Assembly (NCBI RefSeq): GCF_003710905.1
Contig: NZ_RHHV01000012.1
Coordinates: 62,001-126,000 of the forward strand
Length of the DNA: 64,000 bases
Source of the DNA: Brevibacillus parabrevis
GTDB taxonomy: Bacteria; Bacillota; Bacilli; Brevibacillales; Brevibacillaceae
Direction: 5' to 3'
The notes beneath the pieces are model-generated. The model saw nothing but the letters and a program-made list of their open reading frames with translations, did not search any database and had not been told where the DNA came from. Every line of letters starts with the position of its first letter. Position 1 is the first letter of the stretch. Of this stretch, positions 1 to 8,596 are shown piece by piece. The position numbers and the translations under genes are program-made.

Positions 1-425
1 GCGGTGCGGCTACTTGCACACGCGGCGGGTTGGTCACTTCCAGCGTAATCATCGATGTGACGACCGCTTGCATGGTCACGATCAGGTACGTTCAAAAAAA
101 GATGGCTTTCCAATTGGGTAATTCCAACGAAAATCGTTTCTCCTTCTTGTTCTCGATGGCTCTATTATACGATTCGCGCAGAACGGCAGGCAAAGTCGCC
201 ATTTCCGCATTTTGGGCGATTTTCCGGCGGGAAAGGGCATGGCGGGCAAGCCACTTTTCGCGCTCGTGTTGTATGTAGCTCGCACTCGCTGGCAATCCCC
301 CGCACGTTATGTTCGAAAAATCTCTGGAAAAAAACCGCACTGCGCGAGGCTTTTATGGTTTAATCTACGGTATCAGATTGCGTATGGCATGCCGTGTCCC
401 GCGGCAGCGAAAGGAAGTCGTTAGC
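1..425. other. Intergenic / undetermined region before the two-component system
   Basis: I cannot assign a gene here. A divergent promoter lies on the minus strand at 164-193, followed by an AAGGAG-like site near 140 on that strand. No minus-strand frame downstream has both a normal start codon and a clear ribosome site, so a leftward gene may begin here and continue beyond the window edge. The response regulator start at 426 has its ribosome site near 410. Confidence 0.5.
164..193 (-). promoter_or_regulatory. Putative SigA promoter, leftward
   Basis: Reading the minus strand, TTGCCT (193-188) is followed after 18 bases by a perfect TATAAT (169-164). It would drive a gene leaving the window to the left. 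Seen in sequence only. Confidence 0.45.
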
Positions 426-1115
426 ATGAGTCAGGCCAACATTTTGCTGATTGAAGATGAAAAGAAAATCGCCCGCCTGCTGAAGCTGGAGCTGGAATAC
501 GAAGGATATGAAGTGACGGTCGCAGAGGATGGAGCAGCCGGATTGGACTGTTTCAAAAGCGCAGCGTGGGATTTGGTCCTTTTGGACGTGATGATCCCGC
601 GACTGAGCGGGATGGAGGTGCTGCGGCGGATTCGCACGTCAGACACCTTGACTCCGGTCATTTTGGTGACCGCCAGAGACTCGCTGCCCGACAAAGTCAG
701 CGGACTGGATTTGGGGGCGAATGATTACATCACGAAGCCGTTTGCCATCGAGGAGCTGCTTGCCCGGATTCGCGCGTGCTTGCGCATGGCTGGGGCGCGA
801 AAAAAAGAAGAGGAAGAGGCGCCGCTGCGCGTGGGCGATTTGTTTGTCGACGAGAAGAAACGGCTCGTCATGCGCGGCGAATCGCCAGTGGAGCTGACGC
901 CGCGAGAGTTCGATCTGCTCGTCTATCTGGTGCGGCATGTCAACCAGGTACTCGGCCGGGAGCAAATTTTGAACGAAGTGTGGGGCTATGACTACTACGG
1001 CGATACGAATATCGTCGATGTGTACATCCGTTATTTGCGCAAAAAGCTGGACGATCCTGCTCATCCTCCGCTCATCTCGACGGTGCGGGGAATCGGGTAT
1101 TCGCTGAAGGAGTAG
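426..1115 (+). CDS. OmpR-family response regulator
   Basis: DNA-binding response regulator of 229 residues. The receiver domain covers about residues 4-118, with acidic residues at D11/E12, the phosphoacceptor Asp at residue 54 (LLDVMIPRLSG) and the conserved Lys in NDYITKPF. A winged-helix output domain follows, with ELTPREFDLL and the C-terminal TVRGIGYSL signature. I chose ATG 426 because AAGGAAG sits just upstream; the frame stays open further upstream but that part does not look like a receiver. The partner kinase starts 5 bases after the stop. Two PepSY genes downstream suggest an envelope-stress or secretion-related stimulus, which is inference. Confidence 0.93.
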   Translation: MSQANILLIEDEKKIARLLKLELEYEGYEVTVAEDGAAGLDCFKSAAWDLVLLDVMIPRLSGMEVLRRIRTSDTLTPVILVTARDSLPDKVSGLDLGANDYITKPFAIEELLARIRACLRMAGARKKEEEEAPLRVGDLFVDEKKRLVMRGESPVELTPREFDLLVYLVRHVNQVLGREQILNEVWGYDYYGDTNIVDVYIRYLRKKLDDPAHPPLISTVRGIGYSLKE

Positions 1116-1120
1116 AAGGG

Positions 1121-2494
1121 ATGACGATTCGCAGCAAAATTCATCTGTTTTCAACCGTGTGGCTCGTGCTCGTGCTGTGTATTATCAACACCTCGATCTA
1201 CTGGCTTTTTTACAAGCAAATGACCGGGCTGGAATTGGAGCGGCTTCAACTGCAGAGCGAAAAAATCGCGCAGCGGCTGCATGAAGCAGGCAGTCAGGCA
1301 GATGCGACTGAGCTTTTGCAAGCGTATTTGGCGCCGATTGAGATGATCCGTATCGTGAATCAACAGTCGCATCCGGTAGTGACAGCGACGAAAGATGTGG
1401 ACTATGCCAGCTGGCGACCTGTATACAGTGCGCAAGAAACGTACCAGGTTGTGGAAAAGGCTGGCGTGCTGCATGCTGTCGGCCAGGTGCCGATGATTGC
1501 GGGTGACGGCAGCGTCATGTCTCTGGAAGTAACCACGGGCTTGTCGCACGTACAAGAAACGATGCAAACATTGCTCATCGTGCTACTGGTCGCTTCGCTC
1601 GTCGTCTTGCTGCCGTCGTTTCTTGCCGGCCGGATGCTCGCAAAACTCATCGTGGAGCCGATCCGCTCCCTGATTCGCACGATGGAAGAAATCCAGAAAA
1701 AAGGTCAGTTCAAAAAGCTGGAACTGCAAGCGAAATCCAACGACGAGCTGTACCAGATGGGGGATACGTTCAACAAAATGATGGACATTCTCCAGCTGCA
1801 CTTTGCGAAGCAGCAGCAGTTCGTCCTCGATGCGTCCCACGAGTTGAAGACCCCGCTCACCGTGATCGAAGGATATGCGACCATGCTGAAACGATGGGGG
1901 ATGAACAAGCCGGAGCTGTTGGAAGAGTCTGTCGAGGCGATCTATTCCGAAGCGGTGCGGATGAAAAAGCTGACGCGGCAAATGCTGATGCTGGCGAACC
2001 CGGACGAGGAAGCCAATCTGGATATGCGGGCAGTAGACGTGGTCGAGCTATGCGAAGAGACGAGCAAATGGATGAGGCGCACCTACGAGCAGGAAATCCG
2101 CGTCGAGGCGCAAAGCGCAGCGGTGTACGCGCTCGCTGACGAGTCAAGGCTCAAGCAGCTGCTGGTGATTTTGCTCGACAATGCGCTGACCTACAGCCAA
2201 AAGGCTATTCGAATCGAGATCGCCGAACAGCGGGACACGGTGAGCTTGTCTGTGATCGACCAGGGAGTGGGCATACCGGAAGAAGACCTTGTCCATATTT
2301 TCGACCGCTTTTACCGCGTGGACAAAGCGCGGGCAAGAGATACAGGCGGCACAGGACTGGGTCTGTCCATTGCCAAGCGCATTATCGATGTGCACAACGG
2401 CGGGCTGGATGTCCAAAGTGAAGTCGGGGCAGGCAGCCGTTTTACGGTGACGTTGCCCAAAGCAGCCCGAGAGAAAGCGGGGGAGAACGCTTGA
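1121..2494 (+). CDS. Membrane sensor histidine kinase
   Basis: Sensor kinase of 457 residues and cognate partner of the upstream regulator. It has an N-terminal membrane helix (about residues 13-33), an extracellular sensing region of about 110 residues, a second membrane helix (about 148-170), then HAMP. The H-box is SHELKTPLTVIEGY, the N-box contains LLDNALTYSQ, and the G boxes are DQGVGIPEED and GTGLGLSIAK, so it should be catalytically complete. Its stop overlaps the start of the next gene by four bases, indicating translational coupling. The stimulus is unknown. Confidence 0.93.
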   Translation: MTIRSKIHLFSTVWLVLVLCIINTSIYWLFYKQMTGLELERLQLQSEKIAQRLHEAGSQADATELLQAYLAPIEMIRIVNQQSHPVVTATKDVDYASWRPVYSAQETYQVVEKAGVLHAVGQVPMIAGDGSVMSLEVTTGLSHVQETMQTLLIVLLVASLVVLLPSFLAGRMLAKLIVEPIRSLIRTMEEIQKKGQFKKLELQAKSNDELYQMGDTFNKMMDILQLHFAKQQQFVLDASHELKTPLTVIEGYATMLKRWGMNKPELLEESVEAIYSEAVRMKKLTRQMLMLANPDEEANLDMRAVDVVELCEETSKWMRRTYEQEIRVEAQSAAVYALADESRLKQLLVILLDNALTYSQKAIRIEIAEQRDTVSLSVIDQGVGIPEEDLVHIFDRFYRVDKARARDTGGTGLGLSIAKRIIDVHNGGLDVQSEVGAGSRFTVTLPKAAREKAGENA

Positions 2495-3060
2495 AACAAA
2501 GACGTGTGTGGTGGCTCTTGGCCCTGCTCTTCGCAGCGGCAGCTGTTTTCGCCCTCTCCCGGATTGCTGGAGGAGAGCCGGAAGCAGGGCGCACGATCGG
2601 GGAAGTGGAGGAGTCTCTATCCGCTCGCTACGGCAAAGTCATTTCCGCTTTGGAGAAGACCGGGGAGGCAGGCAGAGAGGTATATGTCGGGACAGTGGAA
2701 AATGAAACGGGAACGTACCAGGTTGTCGCGGACGCCGAGACGGGACGGGTGATACGGATTACCCCTCTGGCGAAAAAGCAGACACCCCCGGACAAGACCG
2801 TGCAGCCCGTGGACGAAAGCAAGGAAACCCCTCCTGCACCACCTGCGAACAACGAGCTTGCCAAAAGCGGAATCTCACTCGATCGGGCCAAACAAATCGC
2901 GCTGCAACAAGTGGCCGGGACGTTTGACAGCATCGAAGTAGAGCATAAAAACGGCGCAACCGTCTACGAGGTAGAGATCAAAACCGCCGAAAGCCGGGAA
3001 GTGAAAGTAAGCATCGATCCGCTGACGGGACAGGTTTTGTCAATCATGTGGGAGGATTAA
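2491..3060 (+). CDS. Membrane-anchored PepSY-domain protein
   Basis: A 189-residue protein starting at TTG, which overlaps the kinase stop by four bases. One hydrophobic N-terminal segment (about residues 5-22) should anchor or export it. The C-terminal 60 residues form a PepSY domain (SLDRAKQIALQQ ... DPLTGQVLSI), and a weaker PepSY-like half precedes it, separated by a Pro-rich linker. PepSY domains are known as extracytoplasmic inhibitors or modulators, often of proteases. Coupling to the kinase suggests that it modulates the sensor or reports on the same stress; that is inference. Confidence 0.8.
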   Translation: MKQRRVWWLLALLFAAAAVFALSRIAGGEPEAGRTIGEVEESLSARYGKVISALEKTGEAGREVYVGTVENETGTYQVVADAETGRVIRITPLAKKQTPPDKTVQPVDESKETPPAPPANNELAKSGISLDRAKQIALQQVAGTFDSIEVEHKNGATVYEVEIKTAESREVKVSIDPLTGQVLSIMWED

Positions 3061-3152
3061 GTCCGTTCTCAGCAAATTTTAATCTTCTTCTCTCTGTTCG
3101 CTCATCTGCGTCTTGTAGCATGAAGACAGCAGAGAAAAAGGAGAGAATTTCC

Positions 3153-3713
3153 ATGAAAAAAATCGTCATGTTAGCAGCAGGTATCATGCTCGTAGGAAGT
3201 TTTAGCGTCACAGCCTTGGCGAAGACGCATCAGCACGTTCCTCAGCCGAATCAGCAGGCTATGCCCGTCTTTTTGGAAGTAGATGAAGATGTCCCGGCAG
3301 ACTGGGCGAAGCAAGTACGCCTTACTTCCGAGCAGGCACAAAAAATCGCGCTCGGCGTCCAACCCGGAGTGATCAAGGAGTGGAAGCTGGATCGCGCGGG
3401 AACGGCGCTCGTGTACAAAGCGGAAGTCGTCCAAAACTGGAAGGAGACCGATGTGTACGTCGATGCCGTAACCGGGCAGGCGTGGCGCGAGCATGATCCG
3501 GCCCGCAAGCAGCAGATGGTGAAGATCACCGCAGAGACAGCTCAAAAGATCGCCTTGTCCAAAGTGAACGGAAGCATCAAGAAAATCAAGCTGGATGAAG
3601 ACGATGGACAGTACGTGTACGAGGTGGAAGTCCGTACCTCTAACCGCCAGGAAGCGGAGCTGGAAATATCGGCTACCACAGGCGACATATTGAGCATGGA
3701 GTGGGACGACTAA
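3153..3713 (+). CDS. Secreted protein with two PepSY domains
   Basis: A 186-residue exported protein. A typical signal peptide (about residues 1-23, ending VTALA) is followed by two PepSY repeats at roughly residues 50-115 and 125-186. The second ends TTGDILSMEWDD, nearly the same ending as the previous gene (LTGQVLSIMWED), so the two genes are probably related by duplication. ATG 3153 is preceded by AAAAGGAGAG. It lies 92 bases after the upstream PepSY gene and is probably cotranscribed. Its role is unknown beyond the family association with protease or signalling modulation. Confidence 0.82.
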   Translation: MKKIVMLAAGIMLVGSFSVTALAKTHQHVPQPNQQAMPVFLEVDEDVPADWAKQVRLTSEQAQKIALGVQPGVIKEWKLDRAGTALVYKAEVVQNWKETDVYVDAVTGQAWREHDPARKQQMVKITAETAQKIALSKVNGSIKKIKLDEDDGQYVYEVEVRTSNRQEAELEISATTGDILSMEWDD

Positions 3714-3729
3714 GTTTGTTGCGGCGCCG

Positions 3730-3775
3730 GAAGCCGATCTTTGTTTGCAAACAAAGGTCGGCTTCTGGAATTTTC
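3730..3775 (+). terminator. Intrinsic terminator of the two-component/PepSY operon
   Basis: A near-perfect stem formed by GAAGCCGA and TCGGCTTC arms plus an inner CTTTGTTTGCAAACAAAG palindrome (3730-3765) is followed by a T-rich stretch. Confidence 0.8.
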
Positions 3776-3776
3776 C

Positions 3777-3806
3777 TTGGGAATATCCGCTATTCCATGG
3801 TATAAT
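3777..3806 (+). promoter_or_regulatory. SigA promoter of ppaC
   Basis: TTGGGA (3777-3782), 18-base spacer, perfect TATAAT (3801-3806), 35 bases before the ppaC start. Confidence 0.6.
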
Positions 3807-3840
3807 TTTGACGCCAATATACGACTAAGGAGTATGGATG

Positions 3841-4773
3841 ATGGAAAAAAAGCTAATCTTCGGTCATAAAAATCCAGATACGGATTCCATTTGCTCGGCG
3901 CTCGTTTACGCTGATCTGAAAACCAAGCTCGGCGACAATGTAGAGCCGGTTCGCCTCGGTGTCATCAGCAGCGAGACAGCGTTCGTCTTGAACTACTTCC
4001 AGGTAAAAGAGCCGCGTCTCGTGGAAACAGTAGGAAATGAAGTCAACGAAGTCATTCTCGTCGACCACAATGAACGTCAACAAAGCGCAAACGACATCGA
4101 GCAGGTGCAAGTAGTCGAGGTAATTGACCATCATCGCATTGCGAACTTCGAAACGAGCAACCCGCTGTACTTCCGTGCAGAGCCTGTCGGTTGCACGACT
4201 ACGATTTTGAAAAAAATGTACAAGGAAAACGGCGTGGACATCCCGAAAGAAATCGCGGGCCTGATGCTGTCTGCGATCATTTCCGACACGTTGCTGCTGA
4301 AATCCCCTACCTGCACCGCGCAAGATGTTGCGGCAGCTCACGAACTGGCTGAGATCGCAGGCGTGGACTTGCAAGCATACGGCCTGGAAATGCTGAAAGC
4401 AGGCGCTGACCTGAGCGACAAAACAATCGCTCAACTGCTCTCTTTGGATGCAAAAGAATTTCAAATGGGCAGCGCGAAAGTGGAAATCGCCCAAGTAAAC
4501 GCCGTGGACGTCAACGATGTACTGGCCCGCCAAAGCGAGCTGGAAGCAGCGATCTCCGCGATCATTGCGGAAAAAGGTCTGGACCTGTTCGTCTTCGTGG
4601 TGACAGACATCTTGAACAACGATTCCGTTGCGCTGGCGCTCGGCAAAGCAACCGAGGCAGTAGAAAAAGCGTACAACGTTACGCTCGCAGACAACAAAGC
4701 GGTGCTCAAAGGCGTTGTATCCCGCAAGAAGCAAATCGTTCCTGTACTGACAGATACGTTTCAAGCTCTGTAA
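3841..4773 (+). CDS. ppaC: Manganese-dependent inorganic pyrophosphatase (DHH family)
   Basis: Cytoplasmic family II pyrophosphatase of 310 residues (311 if ATG 3838 is used) that hydrolyses pyrophosphate to phosphate. The metal-binding motifs are visible: GHKNPDTDS near the N-terminus, the LVDHNE segment, and VIDHHRI, the DHH signature. The C-terminal DHHA2 domain includes [11 protein letters not shown] prefer ATG 3841 because AAGGAG at 3827-3832 is then 8 bases away. It is monocistronic between its own promoter and a bidirectional terminator. Confidence 0.96.
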   Translation: MEKKLIFGHKNPDTDSICSALVYADLKTKLGDNVEPVRLGVISSETAFVLNYFQVKEPRLVETVGNEVNEVILVDHNERQQSANDIEQVQVVEVIDHHRIANFETSNPLYFRAEPVGCTTTILKKMYKENGVDIPKEIAGLMLSAIISDTLLLKSPTCTAQDVAAAHELAEIAGVDLQAYGLEMLKAGADLSDKTIAQLLSLDAKEFQMGSAKVEIAQVNAVDVNDVLARQSELEAAISAIIAEKGLDLFVFVVTDILNNDSVALALGKATEAVEKAYNVTLADNKAVLKGVVSRKKQIVPVLTDTFQAL

Positions 4774-4783
4774 TTGTTAGAAA

Positions 4784-4825
4784 AAAGCAAGCTGCCCGGA
4801 CACATTGGTCTGGGCAGCTTTTTTC
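4784..4825. terminator. Bidirectional terminator between ppaC and a small convergent gene
   Basis: Stem AAGCTGCCC/GGGCAGCTT (4789-4820) is flanked by A6 on the left and T6 on the right, so it should work on both strands. It also serves the leftward small gene ending at 4832. Confidence 0.85.
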
Positions 4826-4831
4826 ATGCAT

Positions 4832-5002
4832 TCAAAACGGATTGTTGTTGTGCTGTTGCAAATGATGCATCGTCTGGTGAGCATAGGCGTCGTCGCTGTA
4901 GTGGTGGACGGCGTGCTTGTCTCTGGCCCGCAAGCTGACAGACCCTGTAAAAAAGAAGGCCGCGAGGAAGGTGGCTGCTACTGCGATGAGAAAATAGAGC
5001 AA
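4832..5002 (-). CDS. Small single-pass membrane protein with His-rich tail
   Basis: A 56-residue reading frame starting at TTG (5002), preceded on its strand by AAAAGGGGG about 8 bases upstream. Residues 3-22 form one hydrophobic helix (FLIAVAATFLAAFFF core). The rest is polar and rich in His, Asn and Gln, with six or more His, ending in HHLQQHNNNPF. It ends seven bases from the shared terminator, which supports it being real. I know no family. A metal-linked or membrane-complex role is possible but not shown. Confidence 0.55.
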   Translation of the reverse strand: MLYFLIAVAATFLAAFFFTGSVSLRARDKHAVHHYSDDAYAHQTMHHLQQHNNNPF

Positions 5003-5068
5003 AAGACATTCCCCCTTTTCACAATGGCTTGCTTTTACAATAACATTATTTTCCTGCTGCTACCACTG

Positions 5069-5099
5069 TTGACTTTGCCGGTGCGTAAATGTGTACGAT
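5069..5099 (+). promoter_or_regulatory. MerR-type promoter with 19-base spacer
   Basis: TTGACT (5069-5074) and TACGAT (5094-5099) are separated by 19 bases, the over-long spacing typical of promoters that MerR-family activators twist into register. It lies directly upstream of the MerR gene, suggesting autoregulation. Confidence 0.6.
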
Positions 5100-5122
5100 G
5101 AATTTGTCAGGAGGGATACAAG

Positions 5123-5881
5123 ATGGAATATACCGTGCAAAAGCTGGGTCTCCTGGCAGGTGTCAGCACCCGGACATTGCGTTACTACGATGAGATTGAC
5201 CTTCTCAAGCCGGCGAGAATCAATTCATCCGGGTATCGTATTTACGGGCAGGCAGAAGTGGATCGGTTGCAGCAAATTTTGTTTTACCGCGAGCTTGGTG
5301 TCAGCCTGGAGGAGATCAAGGAAATCATGAGTTCTCCCACCTTTGATGCGGAGCGGGCACTGCGGGAGCACCGGGAGAAGCTGTTGGAAAAACGGGCGCA
5401 GCTGGATCGGCTGATTGCGAATGTCGATCTGACTTTGGCGCAGCGAGAGGGGACGAAAACAATGACAGACAAACAGAAATTTGAAGGCTTCAAACAGCAG
5501 TTGATTCACGACAACGAGCAGCAGTACGGCGAAGAAATCCGGGCCAAGTACGGCGACGAGCGAGTAGAGCGTGCCAATCGGAAAATCAAAGAGATGAGCG
5601 AGGAAGAGTATGCGCAAGTCGAGCAATTGAACGAAAAGCTGCACGCGACGCTGAAGCAAGCGTTTGCCAGCGGCGATCCGGGCAGCGAGCTGGCCCAGCA
5701 GGCAGCCGATTTGCATCGCCAGTGGCTCAGCTTTTACTGGGACAGCTACAGCAAGGAGGCGCACGCAGGCGTGGCTCAGATGTATGTCGATGATCCGAGA
5801 TTTACGGCTTACTACGACAAGGAGCAGCCTGGCCTGGCAGCATTCCTGCGCGACGCTGTCGTCATTTACACACAAGCCTAA
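5123..5881 (+). CDS. MerR-family regulator with TipAS-like ligand domain
   Basis: Transcription regulator of 252 residues. A MerR winged helix occupies about residues 1-75 (YTVQKLGLLAGVSTRTLRYY, ending in the LGVSLEEI helix). A coiled-coil dimerisation helix covers about 76-115. The remainder is an all-helical domain resembling the antibiotic-recognition domain of TipA/Mta. Family members bind thiopeptides or other amphipathic drugs and activate their own gene or efflux genes. The 19-base-spacer promoter upstream fits autoactivation. ATG 5123 is preceded by AGGAGGG. No efflux gene is adjacent, so the target is unclear. Confidence 0.85.
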   Translation: MEYTVQKLGLLAGVSTRTLRYYDEIDLLKPARINSSGYRIYGQAEVDRLQQILFYRELGVSLEEIKEIMSSPTFDAERALREHREKLLEKRAQLDRLIANVDLTLAQREGTKTMTDKQKFEGFKQQLIHDNEQQYGEEIRAKYGDERVERANRKIKEMSEEEYAQVEQLNEKLHATLKQAFASGDPGSELAQQAADLHRQWLSFYWDSYSKEAHAGVAQMYVDDPRFTAYYDKEQPGLAAFLRDAVVIYTQA

Positions 5882-5892
5882 TGACTAGCGAA

Positions 5893-5942
5893 AAACTTCC
5901 CCTGAACCGCGCATGCTTTTGGCGGTTCGGGGGAGTTTTTTG
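5893..5942 (+). terminator. Terminator of the MerR gene
   Basis: Arms CCCCTGAACCGC and GCGGTTCGGGGG surround a short loop and are followed by a T6 run. Confidence 0.85.
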
Positions 5943-6025
5943 TTTAGGCGCTATTTTCTTTTGTGTTTGTTATGTTATATAATTGTTCATTATCTGATAC
6001 AAAATGCAAAGAGAGGAGCACTCTG

Positions 6026-6583
6026 GTGGAATCAATACAGACGATCATTGGAGCAAACTTGGAGACGATTCGCAAAAAGCGGGGCTTGAGCCTCGATAAA
6101 GTAGCGGAGCTGACGGGCGTAAGCAAAGGCATGCTGCACCAGATTGAGCGCGGCGATTCCCAGCCGACGGTGACGACCTTGTGGAAAATGGCAACAGGTC
6201 TGCAAGTGTCGTTCTCATCGCTGTTGAAGGCGCCGGACAGTGCCGTTTCTTTTGTGTCAATCGCAGACGTGTCGCCCATCATCGAAGACAACGGCTTGTG
6301 CCGGGCGTATTTGCAGTTTCCTTTTGATCCGATGACCAAGCTGGAAATGTTTCGCATCGAGCTTGACCCGGGGGCAAGCTACTCGTCGACTCCACACAAT
6401 GAAGGCGTCTACGAGTACATTACCGTCAGCGCGGGCGAGTTTTGCCTGAAAATCAAGGACGAGCTGTTTCGCATGTCGGAAGGTGACGGCATCCGTTTTG
6501 CTGGAAACGTTCCCCATCAGTACAGCAATGAAGGCGAAAAGCAAGCCGTCATTCAGGTCGTGATGTATTACGCAGAGCCGTAA
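6026..6583 (+). CDS. XRE-family regulator with C-terminal cupin domain
   Basis: A 185-residue regulator. The N-terminal helix-turn-helix (about residues 8-62) contains LSLDKVAELTGVSKGMLHQIE. A cupin_2 domain (about 108-182) contains HNEGVYEYITVSAGEF and GDGIRFAGNVPHQY, with candidate metal ligands. I chose GTG 6026 because GAGAGGAG sits 7 bases upstream; the ATG at 5963 lies in the promoter region (TATAAT near 5976). Related proteins control amino-acid or polyamine metabolism and transport. It may regulate the adjoining YbaK/hydrolase genes, but nothing shows this directly. Confidence 0.85.
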   Translation: MESIQTIIGANLETIRKKRGLSLDKVAELTGVSKGMLHQIERGDSQPTVTTLWKMATGLQVSFSSLLKAPDSAVSFVSIADVSPIIEDNGLCRAYLQFPFDPMTKLEMFRIELDPGASYSSTPHNEGVYEYITVSAGEFCLKIKDELFRMSEGDGIRFAGNVPHQYSNEGEKQAVIQVVMYYAEP

Positions 6584-6639
6584 CCGTGACTGTCGTTCAC
6601 AGCTAACGAAAAACGTGTGAAAGGAAAGGAGCAAAACTG

Positions 6640-7125
6640 ATGCAGCCATTAAAAGAAAGCGCGCAGAAAGTGCAAGCGAGATTGCAACAATTGGGGTATG
6701 ACAATCAGGTGGTCGAACTGCCGGATAGCACCCGCACAGCAGCGGAGGCAGCGCAAGCGATCGGATGCGAGGTCGCGCAAATTGCCAAGTCGATCATTTT
6801 TCGCCGGAAGACGACGGACAAGCCTGTTCTGGTCGTGGCAAGCGGCACAAACCGGATCGACGAAAAGCTGCTCGCGCAATGGATGCAGGAGAAGCCGGGA
6901 AAAGCAGATGCCGATTTTGTGCGCGAAAAAACCGGATTTGTCATCGGCGGTGTCTCGCCCGTCGGACATCTGGAACCGATTGAGACGTGGATTGATGAGG
7001 ATTTGCTTCGCTTCGAAGTCATCTGGGCGGCTGCCGGGCATCCGAACGCTGTTTTTTCGCTGACGCCAAAGCAACTGGTACAAATGACGAATGGCGAAGT
7101 AGCGCGCATCGCTTCCCGCCCGTAA
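6640..7125 (+). CDS. YbaK/EbsC-family aminoacyl-tRNA deacylase
   Basis: A 161-residue cytoplasmic protein of the YbaK/ProX family, known for hydrolysing mischarged tRNAs such as Cys-tRNA(Pro). Supporting features are the conserved Lys in AQIAKSIIFRR, the SGTNRIDEK loop, the GFVIGGVSPVGH motif and the final AAGHPNAVFSLTP segment. Length is normal for the family. ATG 6640 follows GGAAAGGAG. It lies 56 bases after the XRE-cupin gene and is probably cotranscribed. Which tRNA it edits cannot be told from sequence. Confidence 0.88.
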   Translation: MQPLKESAQKVQARLQQLGYDNQVVELPDSTRTAAEAAQAIGCEVAQIAKSIIFRRKTTDKPVLVVASGTNRIDEKLLAQWMQEKPGKADADFVREKTGFVIGGVSPVGHLEPIETWIDEDLLRFEVIWAAAGHPNAVFSLTPKQLVQMTNGEVARIASRP

Positions 7126-7223
7126 CCAGCCAAGAAACGGCAAAGCCCTCTCGAATCCGGGCACGATCAATGGTAAAGTGGAAATATTCACACGATATCA
7201 AGTTGGCAGGGGGAGAAAAATCG

Positions 7224-8171
7224 ATGCAACCTACTGAACCGATTTCCTTGGGACACCGCATCCATCTGATTGACGGCTTTGACATGGGATGGGCGGAGCG
7301 GACGGGAACGTATGTAATAGCAGAGGAACAATTGACGCTTGTCGAGACAGGGCCAAGCCCGTCCGTGCCGTACATTGTGGCAGGATTGCACAAGCTCGGC
7401 TTTTCGCCGGAGCAAGTCAAATACATCATCGTGACGCACATTCATCTGGATCACGCGGGCGGGGCAGGCTTGTTTTTGCGCGAATGCCCGCAGGCCAAAA
7501 TCGTGGTGCATCCAAAAGGAGCGCGCCATCTGGTGGACCCGAGCCGCTTGATTGCGGGAGCGAAAGCCGTTTACCAGGACGATTTCAACCGCCTGTTCGA
7601 TCCGATTGTGGCGATTCCCGAGGAGCGAATCTTGGTGCGAAAAGACGGAGACACCTTGCCGATCGGGCCGAACTGTGTCCTTGAATTTTTGGATTCGCCC
7701 GGCCATGCGAACCATCATTTCAGCATTTACGATCCGGTTAGCCGCGGCATGTTCACAGGTGATACAGCGGGCGTTTTTTATCCGCAGCTCCAAAAAGACG
7801 GATTGCATTTCGTTTTGCCGTCCACGTCTCCAAACCAGTTCGATCCGCAGGCGATGCTTGCGTCTATCGAGCGTTTTCGCAAGCGCGAACTCCAGCGTAT
7901 CTACTTCGGGCATTTTGGCATGACGGAAGAAGTGGAGGACGTCTATCGGCAAGTGGCAGAGTGGCTTCCCGTATTCGTGGCAGAAGGCGAGGCGGCCGTT
8001 TCCGCCGGGCTTGGCACGGAGCAATTGGGGGACAGGCTGTTCGCTCTTGTCAGCCAGCATCTGCAAGCGCGCGGCATTGCCGAGCAGCATGAAGTGATGA
8101 ACGTCCTGCGACTGGATTTGCAGGTGTGCGCGATGGGAATTATCGATTACTTGCACAAGCGCAAGCAGTAA
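7224..8171 (+). CDS. Metallo-beta-lactamase-fold hydrolase
   Basis: A 315-residue cytoplasmic hydrolase. The dinuclear metal site is visible as THIHLDHAGG, with further His/Asp ligands in DSPGHANHHF, FTGDTAG and the late YFGHFG. I chose ATG 7224 because GGCAGGGGGAG lies upstream; the ATG at 7170 has no ribosome site. A long C-terminal helical extension follows the lactamase fold. Substrate is unknown; glyoxalase II, lactonase or phosphodiesterase activities all occur in this family. It follows the YbaK gene by 98 bases in the same direction. Confidence 0.85.
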   Translation: MQPTEPISLGHRIHLIDGFDMGWAERTGTYVIAEEQLTLVETGPSPSVPYIVAGLHKLGFSPEQVKYIIVTHIHLDHAGGAGLFLRECPQAKIVVHPKGARHLVDPSRLIAGAKAVYQDDFNRLFDPIVAIPEERILVRKDGDTLPIGPNCVLEFLDSPGHANHHFSIYDPVSRGMFTGDTAGVFYPQLQKDGLHFVLPSTSPNQFDPQAMLASIERFRKRELQRIYFGHFGMTEEVEDVYRQVAEWLPVFVAEGEAAVSAGLGTEQLGDRLFALVSQHLQARGIAEQHEVMNVLRLDLQVCAMGIIDYLHKRKQ

Positions 8172-8319
8172 TTTTCGTCGGTTAGGCAAAAGGCTGCTGC
8201 AGGTTGACGGGCAGCCTGGACCTGCGTTTTGCTGCAAAATGACGCATTCTTTTTTTGGCCAAGGAATGCTATGATGGTGGGTGAGTCTTAGCTTGCAGGT
8301 ACAAACAACTGAATACAGC

Positions 8320-8436
8320 AAGCAGGTGCCTCGTCTGTCATGGGCGAGGTGAAAAGGGAAGCCGGTGCAAATCCGGCGCGGTCCCGCCACTGTAAAGCGG
8401 CTGTCGCAAGCCGCAAGCCAGGAGACCTGCCTGTTT
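8320..8436 (+). promoter_or_regulatory. Cobalamin riboswitch
   Basis: An adenosylcobalamin aptamer is recognisable by GCCGGTGCAAATCCGGC, GGTCCCGCCACTGTAA (containing the B12-box core) and AAGCCAGGAGACCTGCC. It precedes a B12-type ABC transporter and cobU, the expected regulon. The terminator at 8517 forms its expression platform. Confidence 0.95.
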
Positions 8437-8516
8437 GCATGATGTGCCTGCGCCTTCGCGGAAAGGTTCGGCCCGTTCAGGACTTTTTGGCGTGACCAGA
8501 TCGTCCTGGCAAGTCG

Positions 8517-8552
8517 ACCCTTTTGTTTCCCGCTGGAAGCGAAGGGGTTTTT
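8517..8552 (+). terminator. Riboswitch-controlled intrinsic terminator
   Basis: A 14-pair stem (8517-8530 with 8535-8548, some G-U pairs) with a CGCT loop and T5 tail sits between the aptamer and the transporter start at 8597. It would stop transcription when cobalamin is bound. Confidence 0.8.
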
Positions 8553-8596
8553 CTATGCTAAGAATCAACCAGTTGCCCAGAAAGGAAGTTATACAT

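Noticed and set aside
4805..5101. Rightward 98-codon frame after ppaC
   Set aside because: It begins inside the terminator, lacks a ribosome site, and lies opposite the better-supported small leftward membrane-protein gene.
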